This document shows, in pieces, positions 35,079 to 43,367 of a stretch of 64,000 bases of DNA (its first letter is position 1; every line of letters starts with the position of its first letter). The translations under genes were made by a program, and so were the position numbers. Under the pieces are notes generated by a model. It ran no database searches and was not told the origin of the DNA. It worked only from the letters and a program-made list of their open reading frames with translations. The DNA comes from Marinobacter profundi (GTDB lineage Bacteria > Pseudomonadota > Gammaproteobacteria > Pseudomonadales > Oleiphilaceae): positions 1 to 64,000 of the forward strand of contig NZ_KZ319376.1 in NCBI RefSeq assembly GCF_002744715.1. Direction: 5' to 3'.

Positions 35079-35180
35079 TCGGGTGAGACGGCGGATCAGG
35101 ACCGTCGGCGGCCAGGGATGGCCGCCGCCGAGCCCACATGGATGTACTTGTAGCGTGTCCTGAGCCGCCGTCTCACCCGA
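35079..35180. repeat. Large nested palindromic intergenic element
   Basis: Arms of 24 bp at 35079-35102 and 35157-35180 pair with a single mismatch (left core GGGTGAGACGGCGGATCAGG). Inside them lies a second stem (35104-35111 with 35120-35128, core CGGCGG / CCGCCG) whose loop contains AGGGAT. The inner GAGCCCACATGGATGTACTTG stretch resembles intergenic repeats I recall from Halomonas, Pseudomonas and Marinobacter chromosomes, but no second copy was recognised in this window. The gap 34932-35228 between uvrD and the gabD-like gene holds nothing else that looks coding. It could act as a terminator, a REP-like element or a structured RNA. Confidence 0.7.
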
Positions 35181-35228
35181 GCTCAGGCACCAGGGTCACG
35201 GGCTGTATGAGCGTGATAGTGCACAGAG

Positions 35229-36680
35229 TCAGAAGCCCCGCGGCACAGTCTGCGGTTCGACAAACTCGAACAGACCTTCCAGCCCCCCCTCACGGCCAAT
35301 CCCGGACGCCTTCATGCCGCCGAAAGGCGCTTCCGGAGTCGGCCCGGTGCCGGTGTTCCAGCCCACATGACCAAAGCGCAGGCCCGCAGCAACCCGCTGG
35401 GCGCGGTCGACGTCGGCAGTGAACACATAGGACGCCAGACCAAACTCGGTATCGTTGCCGGCTTCGATGACCTCCTCCTCGGTGCGGAACAGGGCCATGG
35501 GCACCAGCGGGCCGAACGTTTCCTCCTGGTAGCAGCACATATCGCGATTCACCCCCTGGACCACCGTGGGCGGGAAAAACAACCCGTCACCCAGTTCAGC
35601 CGGCGGCTTGCCGGCCACCAGCTGCGCGCCTTTGTCCAGGGCATCCTGCAGGTGACGCCTGACCTTGTCGAAGCCCTGTTGATTAACCAGCGGACCGATA
35701 TCAACGCCCTCGGTCATGCCATCACCAACCGTCATCCGGTTGACCCGCTGCGCCAGTTTCTCGCCGAAGGCATCCGCCACCTTCTCGTGGACAAAGATGC
35801 GGTTGGCGCATACGCAAGTCTGGCCACCGCCGCGGAACTTGTTGGCAATGAGGTTATCAGCGGCAGCGTCCAGGTCGGCATCGTCAAAAACGATAAACGG
35901 CGCGTTGCCCCCCAGTTCGAGGGCCAGCTTCTTGACCTGGTCAGCAGTGTCCCGAATCAGCATGCGCCCGACTTCGGTGGAGCCGGTAAACGACAACATC
36001 GGTACGTCCGGGTGCTCGCACAGCACCTTGCCAATCACACTGGCCTTGCCCATCACCAGGTTCACCATGCCATCCGGCAGCTCCACCTGCTCATCCAGCA
36101 GGGTGAACAGGGCGATCATCGTCAGCGGGGTCTCACTGGCCGGCTTGATCACCGACGGACAGCCGGCCGCCAGTGCGGCCGACAGCTTCTTGGCAATCAT
36201 GCCGATCGGGAAGTTCCACGGTGTAATCAGGCCGGCCACACCCACCGGCCGATAATGGACCGTCCAGCTGCAGTTCCGCGGCTGCTCGCTCAGGGTATGA
36301 GGCTCCAGTGCCTGGATGTTGCGGGCACAGTAATCGAAGAATCCTGCGGCATAATCCACCTCACCACAGGCTTCCGGCAGCGGTTTGCCGTGTTCCAGAC
36401 AGAGAATCCGCCCGATCTCCTCCCGGTTGGCCTGCAGGGCGTCACGAATCTGTTCCAGCCACCTGCGGCGGGTTTCAAGCGGATAGGGGCGGGTCAGCTG
36501 CAGGGCACCCTTGCCGGCGTCGACCGCAGCGCGGATTTCGTCTTCCGCCATCGACGCCACCTTTGCAATCACCTCGCCGGTGGCCGGATTGTAGATATCA
36601 AAGGTATTTCCGGCCGGTGACACTGACCACCGACCGCCAATGTAGCCAGTCATGCTCTTCAACAGGGGGGACTCGATCAT
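35229..36680 (-). CDS. NAD(P)-dependent succinate-semialdehyde dehydrogenase family (GabD-like)
   Basis: The 483-residue aldehyde dehydrogenase has the length and motifs of GabD: the NAD-binding GVAGLITPWNFPIGMI, the SFTGSTEVGR loop, catalytic Glu in LELGGNAPF, catalytic Cys in GGGQTCVCANR, and ETFGPLVP. GabD oxidises succinate semialdehyde to succinate at the end of GABA and putrescine breakdown. The ATG at 36678-36680 has AAGGAG ahead; 50 upstream open codons are not conserved. A polyamine-deacetylase-like gene lies divergently next door, which fits polyamine catabolism. Other aldehydes are possible substrates. Confidence 0.86.
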   Translation of the reverse strand: MIESPLLKSMTGYIGGRWSVSPAGNTFDIYNPATGEVIAKVASMAEDEIRAAVDAGKGALQLTRPYPLETRRRWLEQIRDALQANREEIGRILCLEHGKPLPEACGEVDYAAGFFDYCARNIQALEPHTLSEQPRNCSWTVHYRPVGVAGLITPWNFPIGMIAKKLSAALAAGCPSVIKPASETPLTMIALFTLLDEQVELPDGMVNLVMGKASVIGKVLCEHPDVPMLSFTGSTEVGRMLIRDTADQVKKLALELGGNAPFIVFDDADLDAAADNLIANKFRGGGQTCVCANRIFVHEKVADAFGEKLAQRVNRMTVGDGMTEGVDIGPLVNQQGFDKVRRHLQDALDKGAQLVAGKPPAELGDGLFFPPTVVQGVNRDMCCYQEETFGPLVPMALFRTEEEVIEAGNDTEFGLASYVFTADVDRAQRVAAGLRFGHVGWNTGTGPTPEAPFGGMKASGIGREGGLEGLFEFVEPQTVPRGF

Positions 36681-36850
36681 CTCGGCTCCTTCTGGTTCGC
36701 TGTGACAACATGGGATCACAACCATAGTGGCCTCTGATACCAACCCTGTAAAGCGAACGGCAGGGTTGCAGGTACCTGCCCGGCCCGCGGTTTTGACCCC
36801 CCGGCCATGGCGCCTATACTCGGAGAACAACCGATTCAGGAGGCCGGACC

Positions 36851-37867
36851 ATGAAAGCGTTTTTTCATCCCTTGCAGGACCAGCACATCCCGAAGACCTA
36901 CTTTACCCGGGGCCAGATGCGCCAGCCCCAGGAGGTGCCGGACCGCACCGGACAGATGCTGGAAGGACTCAAGGCCATGGACATCCCGGTGTTACAGCCG
37001 TCCGACCAGGGAGCCGGACCGATATCCAGGGTGCATGACCTGGGTTATCTCCGCTTCCTCGAGTCAGCCCACCGGCGCTGGATGGAAATCCCCGAAGACT
37101 GGGGCGATGAAGTAATGTCGAACATCTTCGTCCGCTCCCCCAATCCGATGCGGGGCATTCTCGCCGAAGCAGCAAACTACCTGGCCGACGGCAGCTGTCC
37201 GGTTGGCGCCAATACCTGGGAGGCCGCCTACTGGTCGGCCCAGACCGCCCTGGGGGCCGCCGACGCCCTGATGGCCGGCGAGCGTGTTGCCTACGCGGTG
37301 TGCCGGCCACCGGGCCACCACGCCCGACGCGATGCCGCGGGCGGGTTCTGCTATCTCAACAACGCCGCCATCGCGGCAGAGAAACTGACGGCACGGTTTC
37401 CGAAAGTCGCCATTCTGGATACCGACATGCACCACGGCCAGGGCATCCAGGAAATTTTCTATTCACGCCGGGACGTGCTGTATGTGTCCATTCACGGCGA
37501 TCCCACCAATTTCTATCCGGTGGTCAGCGGGTTCGAGGATGAGCGGGGCGAGGGCGAGGGCTACGGCTATAACATCAATCTGCCCATGCCCCACGGCTCT
37601 TCCGAGGAGCATTTCTTCGCCAGGCTGGACGAAGCGCTGGCCGCAATCCGGCTGTTCCAGCCCGATGCCCTGGTACTGCCACTGGGCTTTGATATCTACC
37701 ACAACGACCCCCAGGCCAAGGTTGCGGTAACCTCGGAAGGTTTCTGCCGGCTCGGCAACCACATTCGCCGCACCGGCCTGCCCACCCTGGTGGTTCAGGA
37801 AGGCGGTTACGACCTTGAAGCCCTCAGCGCCAACGTCCAGCAGTTCTTCAAGGGACTCAATGGCTGA
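36851..37867 (+). CDS. Histone-deacetylase-family amidohydrolase (acetylpolyamine amidohydrolase type)
   Basis: The 338-residue protein has the class II HDAC/acetylpolyamine amidohydrolase zinc site: PPGHHARRD with the catalytic His pair, DTDMHHGQG with Asp and His zinc ligands, and the C-terminal QEGGYDLEAL. The bacterial enzymes remove acetyl groups from N-acetylputrescine or related amines. Insertions such as YLADGSCPVGANTWEAA near residue 120 resemble the polyamine enzymes. It is divergent from the gabD-like gene and ends 5 bp from the thiI stop. AGGAGG precedes the ATG. Confidence 0.87.
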   Translation: MKAFFHPLQDQHIPKTYFTRGQMRQPQEVPDRTGQMLEGLKAMDIPVLQPSDQGAGPISRVHDLGYLRFLESAHRRWMEIPEDWGDEVMSNIFVRSPNPMRGILAEAANYLADGSCPVGANTWEAAYWSAQTALGAADALMAGERVAYAVCRPPGHHARRDAAGGFCYLNNAAIAAEKLTARFPKVAILDTDMHHGQGIQEIFYSRRDVLYVSIHGDPTNFYPVVSGFEDERGEGEGYGYNINLPMPHGSSEEHFFARLDEALAAIRLFQPDALVLPLGFDIYHNDPQAKVAVTSEGFCRLGNHIRRTGLPTLVVQEGGYDLEALSANVQQFFKGLNG

Positions 37868-37872
37868 CCCGG

Positions 37873-39324
37873 TCAGGCGGGGGCGTACACCTTGATATTG
37901 GTGTGGCCCTCGGCCCTCAGGTGACCGGCATGCATCCGGCTCATGGTGCCGCGATCGCAGTACAACAGGTACTGACGGTCGTCCGGCAGTGCGCCGATCT
38001 GCTGGTTCAGTTCGTAGAACGGAATATGAATGATCCGGTTATTGGTCAGCGTCAGCGGCGAGCGCTCACCCTCGTCCGGATGACGGACGTCGATGATGAT
38101 GTCATCGACGTCCGGCGTGCGCACCAGCTCCACTTCCTCCGGGGTCAGTGTCGAGTCCAGTAACGCCTGCACCTGGGTTTCTTCGCGCTGGTCGATAGCC
38201 TGCTGGAGCACGGCGAGGTCCATCAGGGCCTCGTCCGCTTCGACCCGTTCCAGCCTGGCGCGGGTCGCCGGCTTCTGGGAAATCACACCACAGTATTCCG
38301 GCATGTTGCGGGAGAAGGATTCGGTACCGATGTCCCGCGCGATCCGGATGATTTCCTGCTTGTCCATCGCAATCAGCGGGCGCAACACCACTTGCTCGCT
38401 GGCCCGGTCCACCACGTTCAGGTTGGTCAGGGTCTGGCTCGACACCTGGGCGACCGCATCTCCGGTCACCAGACCATGGGCGTTGTTTTTGGCGGCAATC
38501 TGCGACGCCGCCTTCAGCATCATCCGCTTGAGCACCACGCCCCAGTGGCGATGATTCACCGAGCGCATGATCTCTGCCACCACACCGTCGAAGGGCACCG
38601 AAATGAATTTGGCATTGTGGGAAGAGCCATAACGCTGCCAGATGTAATGCACCACCTGGCGGACGCCCACCTCGTGGGCCGCACCGCCCAGGTTAAAGAA
38701 CAGGAAGTGGTTGCGCAGGCCGCGCCGCAGCAGCATGTACGACGCCACCGAGGAATCATAACCACCGGAGATCAGGGTCATCACCGACTCGACGCTGCCA
38801 AGGGGATACCCCCCCAGGCCGCGGTGACGGCGGTGGGCAATATGGAAAACGTCGTCGCGGATCTCGATACGCACTTCCACCTCAGGGTTACGCAGGTCGA
38901 CACCGCGACACTCCGAGCCCTGGAACAGCGCAGCCCCCACATGACGCTCCAGGTCCAGCGAACGGAACCCGTGATCGCCCTGACGGCGCACCCGCACCGC
39001 AAAGGAGCGACCCTTCAGGCGCGCGGCAAACGCCACCAGTGCCTTCTCCGCGACATCATCCATCGACACCAGCGGGAACACGCCAATCTCCTGGATGGTG
39101 GAAATTCCCGGTACCCGCATCAGCTCATCGATGACCTGCCCCATCAGGGCGCGCCCGTCGGGGACATCGACATCGACCCGGTCCCAGGAGCCGTCGACCC
39201 GGATGTCCGGATCGAGACGGGCAAGGATTTTACGGATGTTCTGCCGCAGGTGGCGCATCTGCTGGCGGCGTACCGGCTTGCTTTTGATGGCAACTTCCGG
39301 AGCGGGACGAATCAGGAGTTTCAT
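37873..39324 (-). CDS. thiI: tRNA 4-thiouridine synthase ThiI with rhodanese domain
   Basis: ThiI makes 4-thiouridine at tRNA position 8 and takes part in thiamine thiazole synthesis. The 483-residue protein contains a ferredoxin-like N-terminal region, a THUMP domain, the PP-loop ATP-pyrophosphatase motif SGGYDSSVAS near residue 190, and a C-terminal rhodanese domain with the catalytic Cys in YLLYCDRGTMS. The rhodanese part makes it the long gammaproteobacterial form (E. coli 482). It converges with the HDAC-like gene with only 5 bp between the stops. Confidence 0.96.
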   Translation of the reverse strand: MKLLIRPAPEVAIKSKPVRRQQMRHLRQNIRKILARLDPDIRVDGSWDRVDVDVPDGRALMGQVIDELMRVPGISTIQEIGVFPLVSMDDVAEKALVAFAARLKGRSFAVRVRRQGDHGFRSLDLERHVGAALFQGSECRGVDLRNPEVEVRIEIRDDVFHIAHRRHRGLGGYPLGSVESVMTLISGGYDSSVASYMLLRRGLRNHFLFFNLGGAAHEVGVRQVVHYIWQRYGSSHNAKFISVPFDGVVAEIMRSVNHRHWGVVLKRMMLKAASQIAAKNNAHGLVTGDAVAQVSSQTLTNLNVVDRASEQVVLRPLIAMDKQEIIRIARDIGTESFSRNMPEYCGVISQKPATRARLERVEADEALMDLAVLQQAIDQREETQVQALLDSTLTPEEVELVRTPDVDDIIIDVRHPDEGERSPLTLTNNRIIHIPFYELNQQIGALPDDRQYLLYCDRGTMSRMHAGHLRAEGHTNIKVYAPA

Positions 39325-39453
39325 AGGGAATGGTCGGAATTCAGCTGGGTGGCGTAATGACTGGAAAGCGCTTAGTGTAACGGTTTAGCCTGTTGCCTCA
39401 AAATCCGGCGTTTCCGAAACAGGCCGACAACACCACCAGGAGTTTTTTCGTCA

Positions 39454-40830
39454 ATGACCCGACCTGCCACCATCAACGCACTGGTCTCGCCCGAAGGCAG
39501 CCTTGAAATCCTTTCCAGCCAGGAAGTCCGACGCCTCAAGGACAAAAGCGAAGGCGGCCTGTACCGGTTATTCAGGCAGTGTGCACTCGCCGTCCTCAAC
39601 ACCGGCGTTGAAACCGACGACTGCAAGCAATTGATGGAAGCGCATTCTGACTTTGATGTACGGCTGGTGCCCCAGCCCCGGGGCCTCAAGCTGGAGCTCC
39701 TCAACGCCCCGGCCAGCGCTTTCGTGGATGGCCAGATGATGCACGGTATCCGGGAGCACCTGTTTTCGGCGCTGCGCGACCTGCTGTACTCGAACGTGCG
39801 GGCCGCCTCCATTGCGAAATTCAGTCCGGACGACATCACCAACATTATTTTCTATATCCTGCGCAATGCGGGCGTGCTGGAAGCCGGCCGTGCGCCCGAC
39901 CTCGTGGTGTGCTGGGGTGGTCACTCCATCAACCGCGAAGAATACGAGTACAGCAAGGAGGTCGGCCATCAGCTCGGCCTGCGCGCCATGAACATCTGTA
40001 CCGGCTGCGGACCGGGCGCGATGAAGGGTCCGATGAAGGGCGCCACCATCGGGCACGCCAAGCAAAGGGTCAAAAACGGTCGCTATATCGGCATCACCGA
40101 GCCGGCAATCATCGGCGCCGAGGCGCCCAACCCCATTGTCAACGAACTGGTGATCATGCCGGACATCGAGAAACGGCTGGAAGCCTTCGTCCGTGCCGGT
40201 CATGGCGTGGTGGTGTTTCCCGGCGGGGTCGGAACGGCGGAGGAAATTCTCTACCTGCTGGGCATTCTGCTGCACCCGGACAACCGGGACCTGCCGTTCC
40301 CGGTGGTCTTCACCGGGCTGCGGGAAAACGGTGCGTATTTTGAAATGATTGACCGCTTTATCCGCAATGCGCTCGGTGAGGAAGCGGCCGAAAAATACCG
40401 GATCATTCTTGAAGACCCGGCCGAGGTCGCCCGCACCATGAAGCAGGGGATGGTCGACGTGGAAACCTTCCGGCGCGCCATGCAGGACGCCTACCATTAC
40501 AACTGGATGCTGAAGATTGACCCGGTATTCCAGCTGCCCTTCGAGCCGACCCACCAGAGCATGCGCGCCCTTGAGCTGCATCGCGAGCAGCCGCCCCACC
40601 TGATTGCGGCCAATTTGCGCAAGGCGTTCAGCGGTATTGTTGCGGGTAACGTGAAGGAGCAGGGAATCCGGCAGATTGCCGAGAAGGGGCCGTTCGAGAT
40701 TGCCGGCGATCCCAGCCTGCTGGCGCCGCTGGAACAGATGCTGCAGTCGTTTGTGGCGCAGAACCGGATGAAGTTACCGGGCGCCTCCGCCTATCAGCCC
40801 AGCTACCGGATTGTCAGCGGAGCGGCGTAA
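39454..40830 (+). CDS. ppnN: Nucleotide 5'-monophosphate nucleosidase PpnN (YgdH)
   Basis: PpnN splits purine and pyrimidine nucleoside monophosphates to base and ribose 5-phosphate and is stimulated by (p)ppGpp. The 458-residue length matches E. coli PpnN (454). The central LOG-type domain has the PGGVGTAEEI motif near residue 260, and flanking N- and C-terminal regions conserved in the family are present (LLNAPASAFVDGQ, FEPTHQSMRAL). AGGAG precedes the ATG. It is a stand-alone gene, convergent with a small cytochrome gene. Confidence 0.94.
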   Translation: MTRPATINALVSPEGSLEILSSQEVRRLKDKSEGGLYRLFRQCALAVLNTGVETDDCKQLMEAHSDFDVRLVPQPRGLKLELLNAPASAFVDGQMMHGIREHLFSALRDLLYSNVRAASIAKFSPDDITNIIFYILRNAGVLEAGRAPDLVVCWGGHSINREEYEYSKEVGHQLGLRAMNICTGCGPGAMKGPMKGATIGHAKQRVKNGRYIGITEPAIIGAEAPNPIVNELVIMPDIEKRLEAFVRAGHGVVVFPGGVGTAEEILYLLGILLHPDNRDLPFPVVFTGLRENGAYFEMIDRFIRNALGEEAAEKYRIILEDPAEVARTMKQGMVDVETFRRAMQDAYHYNWMLKIDPVFQLPFEPTHQSMRALELHREQPPHLIAANLRKAFSGIVAGNVKEQGIRQIAEKGPFEIAGDPSLLAPLEQMLQSFVAQNRMKLPGASAYQPSYRIVSGAA

Positions 40831-40855
40831 CGCCGGCTCCGCTGTCGGTTACCGG

Positions 40856-41188
40856 TTACTTGCCGCCAGCAGGGAGGCTGGCGTAGTAAGCGGCCAGGTT
40901 GGCAATGTCGTCATCACTCAGCGCAGCAGCCTGGCCCTGCATGACCGCTGCCTGACCACCGTTACGCTGCTTGGCGCGGTAGGCCTTCAGGGCCGACGCC
41001 AGGTAGGCTTCGTTCTGGCCCGCGAGGTTGGGATAACCCGGGATCTGGGCAATGCCATTCGCGCCATGGCAAGCGGCGCATACAGCCGCCTTGGCCTTAC
41101 CGGCCTCGGCGTCGGCAGCAGTGGCGAGTGCCGGCAGCGCCGCACTCAGAGCAAAGATGCCGGCAACGGCATAGCTTTTCATTTTCAT
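40856..41188 (-). CDS. Small periplasmic cytochrome c (class I)
   Basis: The 110-residue precursor has a signal peptide (about 1-24, cleaved after ATA), one haem-binding motif CAACH near residues 37-41, and a distal Met ligand candidate in [11 protein letters not shown]. The layout [17 protein letters not shown] is typical of cytochrome c5/c4-type single-haem electron carriers that supply terminal oxidases. GAGGG precedes the ATG. The upstream gap 41189-41440, shared with a divergent gene, shows no clear FNR/Anr palindrome. Confidence 0.9.
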   Translation of the reverse strand: MKMKSYAVAGIFALSAALPALATAADAEAGKAKAAVCAACHGANGIAQIPGYPNLAGQNEAYLASALKAYRAKQRNGGQAAVMQGQAAALSDDDIANLAAYYASLPAGGK

Positions 41189-41440
41189 AGATTCTACCCT
41201 CTCATCTTTTGGGAATACCCGGCCCGATCCGAGGCCATGCGGTACTTTGGAACACCCTTATAACATAGCGTCCGGGAACGCCAAATGCGATAAATCAAGT
41301 CGCCTTCCCGGGCCAATACTTGATAATCGTAATGAAATACGTCGCTTTTCGACGTTTGTCCTCTTCCAATTATTCGCCGTTGGCGACAAAGTGCCATCAG
41401 CAAAACAACCTAGCGCTGGTCGATACACGGAGACGCCACC

Positions 41441-42544
41441 ATGTCCATCCTGGTCCAGGAACTTGACTGCCGAGAAGGCGTGGTCGGAGTGATCACTCTC
41501 GACTCACCCGCTACCCTGAACGCACTGACCCTCGACATGGTGGACGGCATCCAGGCCGCGCTTGACTCCTGGGCCGCTGACAGCCGGGTCTGTCTGGTAC
41601 TGTTGCAGGGTAATGGCGAACGGGGGTTCTGTGCCGGGGGCAATCTGCGCGAGCTGTACAACGCAATGGCCGCGACCGGCGACGGACGGGGGGCCACCGA
41701 CTTTTTCAGCCGCGAATACCGGCTTGATTTTACCCTTCATCGCTACCCCAAGCCGGTGATCGGCTGGGCCCACGGCATCATCATGGGGGGCGGGCTGGGC
41801 TTGCTGTCCGGTTGTCGCTACCGGCTGATCACGCCGGATGCCGTGGTGGCCATGCCGGAAACCCGCATCGGACTGTTCCCGGATACCGGCGCCAGCTGGT
41901 TTCTCAATCGCCTGCCCGAAGGCATCGGACTGTTTCTCGGCCTGACCGGGGCTCGCCTCAATGCCACCGACACCTTGCGAATCGGTCTCGCTGACCTGGC
42001 CGTCCACCAGGACGGCCGCGACACGCTGCTGGCGCAACTGCAGGAGCAACGCTGGAGCGGTGATGTTGCCGCAGATGACAACCGGCTGTACCGCCTGCTG
42101 AACCAGCTGGACACCCCCGCAGCCCGTTCACTGCCGGCCAGCGAACTGGCCGGCTGCGAGCAGGCAATCGGCCGCACCTGTCATGGCGGTGACCTGCCGG
42201 AACTGGTTGCCAGCCTGCTGGCGGAAGCGGACCCGTCGCCCTGGTGGCAGGCCTGCATGACCGGTCTGAGGGAGGCCTGCCCGACCAGCCTGTGGCTGGT
42301 TCACGAGCAACTGGAGCGGGCCCGGCAGATGTCACTGAAAGACATTTTTGAAATGGAGATGGTGGTGGCCGCAAACTGCGTCCGCAACCCGGACTTCCGC
42401 GAGGGCATCCGGGCCCGGCTGATTGAGCGGGATAACAGGCCCGCCTGGCGCTTCGACTCGCTGTCCGGGGTCACCCCGGACGTGGTTGCCGATCACTTTA
42501 TTGCGCCCTGGCCGGCACACGGCTCTCCCCTGGACCTGCCCTGA
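41441..42544 (+). CDS. Enoyl-CoA hydratase/isomerase family, 3-hydroxyisobutyryl-CoA hydrolase-like
   Basis: The 367-residue crotonase-fold protein has the oxyanion-hole motifs FCAGGNLREL and GIIMGGGLGL and the MPETRIGLFPDTGASWFL segment. The length beyond 350 residues and the C-terminal helical region place it with 3-hydroxyisobutyryl-CoA hydrolase-type (ECH_2) proteins of valine breakdown rather than short enoyl-CoA hydratases. The usual KAD-like loop has G-N at its core (GGNLRE), where many hydrolases have GGD. Substrate therefore remains open. GGAG precedes the ATG. Confidence 0.84.
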   Translation: MSILVQELDCREGVVGVITLDSPATLNALTLDMVDGIQAALDSWAADSRVCLVLLQGNGERGFCAGGNLRELYNAMAATGDGRGATDFFSREYRLDFTLHRYPKPVIGWAHGIIMGGGLGLLSGCRYRLITPDAVVAMPETRIGLFPDTGASWFLNRLPEGIGLFLGLTGARLNATDTLRIGLADLAVHQDGRDTLLAQLQEQRWSGDVAADDNRLYRLLNQLDTPAARSLPASELAGCEQAIGRTCHGGDLPELVASLLAEADPSPWWQACMTGLREACPTSLWLVHEQLERARQMSLKDIFEMEMVVAANCVRNPDFREGIRARLIERDNRPAWRFDSLSGVTPDVVADHFIAPWPAHGSPLDLP

Positions 42545-42577
42545 GCAGACTCTGCCCGGGCTGGTGCGACGCCGGCG

Positions 42578-43270
42578 TCAGAGCTCTGCCCCGGCCTGGA
42601 CCAGCAGCATTTCCAGATCCGGATTGCGACGGGCGCGGGCCACATCCAGGGCGGTCTGGCCATCCGGGGAACGGTAATTCACCTCCGCGCCGGCGGCCAG
42701 CAACATTTCCGCGGTCAGCAAATCGCCGCCGCCCACCACCATCATCAACAGCGACTGTCCGCCCTGACTGACATTGACGTTCGCCCCGGCGGACAGCAAT
42801 GCCTTGACCACCGAAAGGTGGCCATTGCGGGCCGCCAGAATGACCGGGGTAGCGCCCTCCGCACTGACCACATTGACGTTCGCGCCCGCCGACAGCAGCA
42901 ACCGCACCAGTCGGCCAGCGCCGGCTTCTGCCGCCACCATCAGTGGCGTGGGTTGCCCCGCCACCGCCAGGTCCGGCGCAGCGCCCTGGCTTAACAGGTA
43001 CCAGGCAATACGCTCCTCACCCCGGCGTACCGCTTCGGCCAGCGGGGTGCCGCTTTCGGTCAGGGTATTGAGTGCCGCGCCGCTTTCCGCCAGGCTGCGC
43101 ACATCATCGATATGGCCGCCACTGACCGCCGCCATCAGCGGGGTCTCGGCCCGGGTTGCCGATGCCGGGTTCAGGTTGGCCGGCAACGGCACCGCGGAAC
43201 AGGCCGCAAGACCTAATGAGACGGCAAGAAGAACGAACATTGGGGCGCGGGCGCCGGATCCTTGGGCCAT
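42578..43270 (-). CDS. Ankyrin-repeat lipoprotein
   Basis: The 230-residue protein has a lipobox (LGLAACS, Cys about residue 24) and then about six ankyrin repeats of 32-33 residues, seen as repeated TPLMxAA...LLSAGANVN units. It is probably anchored to a membrane facing the periplasm. Ankyrin repeats bind proteins; no enzymatic domain is present. An internal ATG at 43240 would start just before the hydrophobic segment and is an equally plausible start, as neither has a strong ribosome site. Function unknown. Confidence 0.82.
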   Translation of the reverse strand: MAQGSGARAPMFVLLAVSLGLAACSAVPLPANLNPASATRAETPLMAAVSGGHIDDVRSLAESGAALNTLTESGTPLAEAVRRGEERIAWYLLSQGAAPDLAVAGQPTPLMVAAEAGAGRLVRLLLSAGANVNVVSAEGATPVILAARNGHLSVVKALLSAGANVNVSQGGQSLLMMVVGGGDLLTAEMLLAAGAEVNYRSPDGQTALDVARARRNPDLEMLLVQAGAEL

Positions 43271-43367
43271 AACGGTATCTCGATCATTTTGTGCGGTTAT
43301 TCTGCGCAGGAAGCGCCGCCATTTACAGCGAGCGGATCACAAGTCTGGCCGACACGGTAAAAAACCG

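Noticed and set aside
41189..41440. FNR/Anr site before the cytochrome c gene
   Set aside because: TTGAT and ATCAA half sites occur singly but never with the required four-base spacer.
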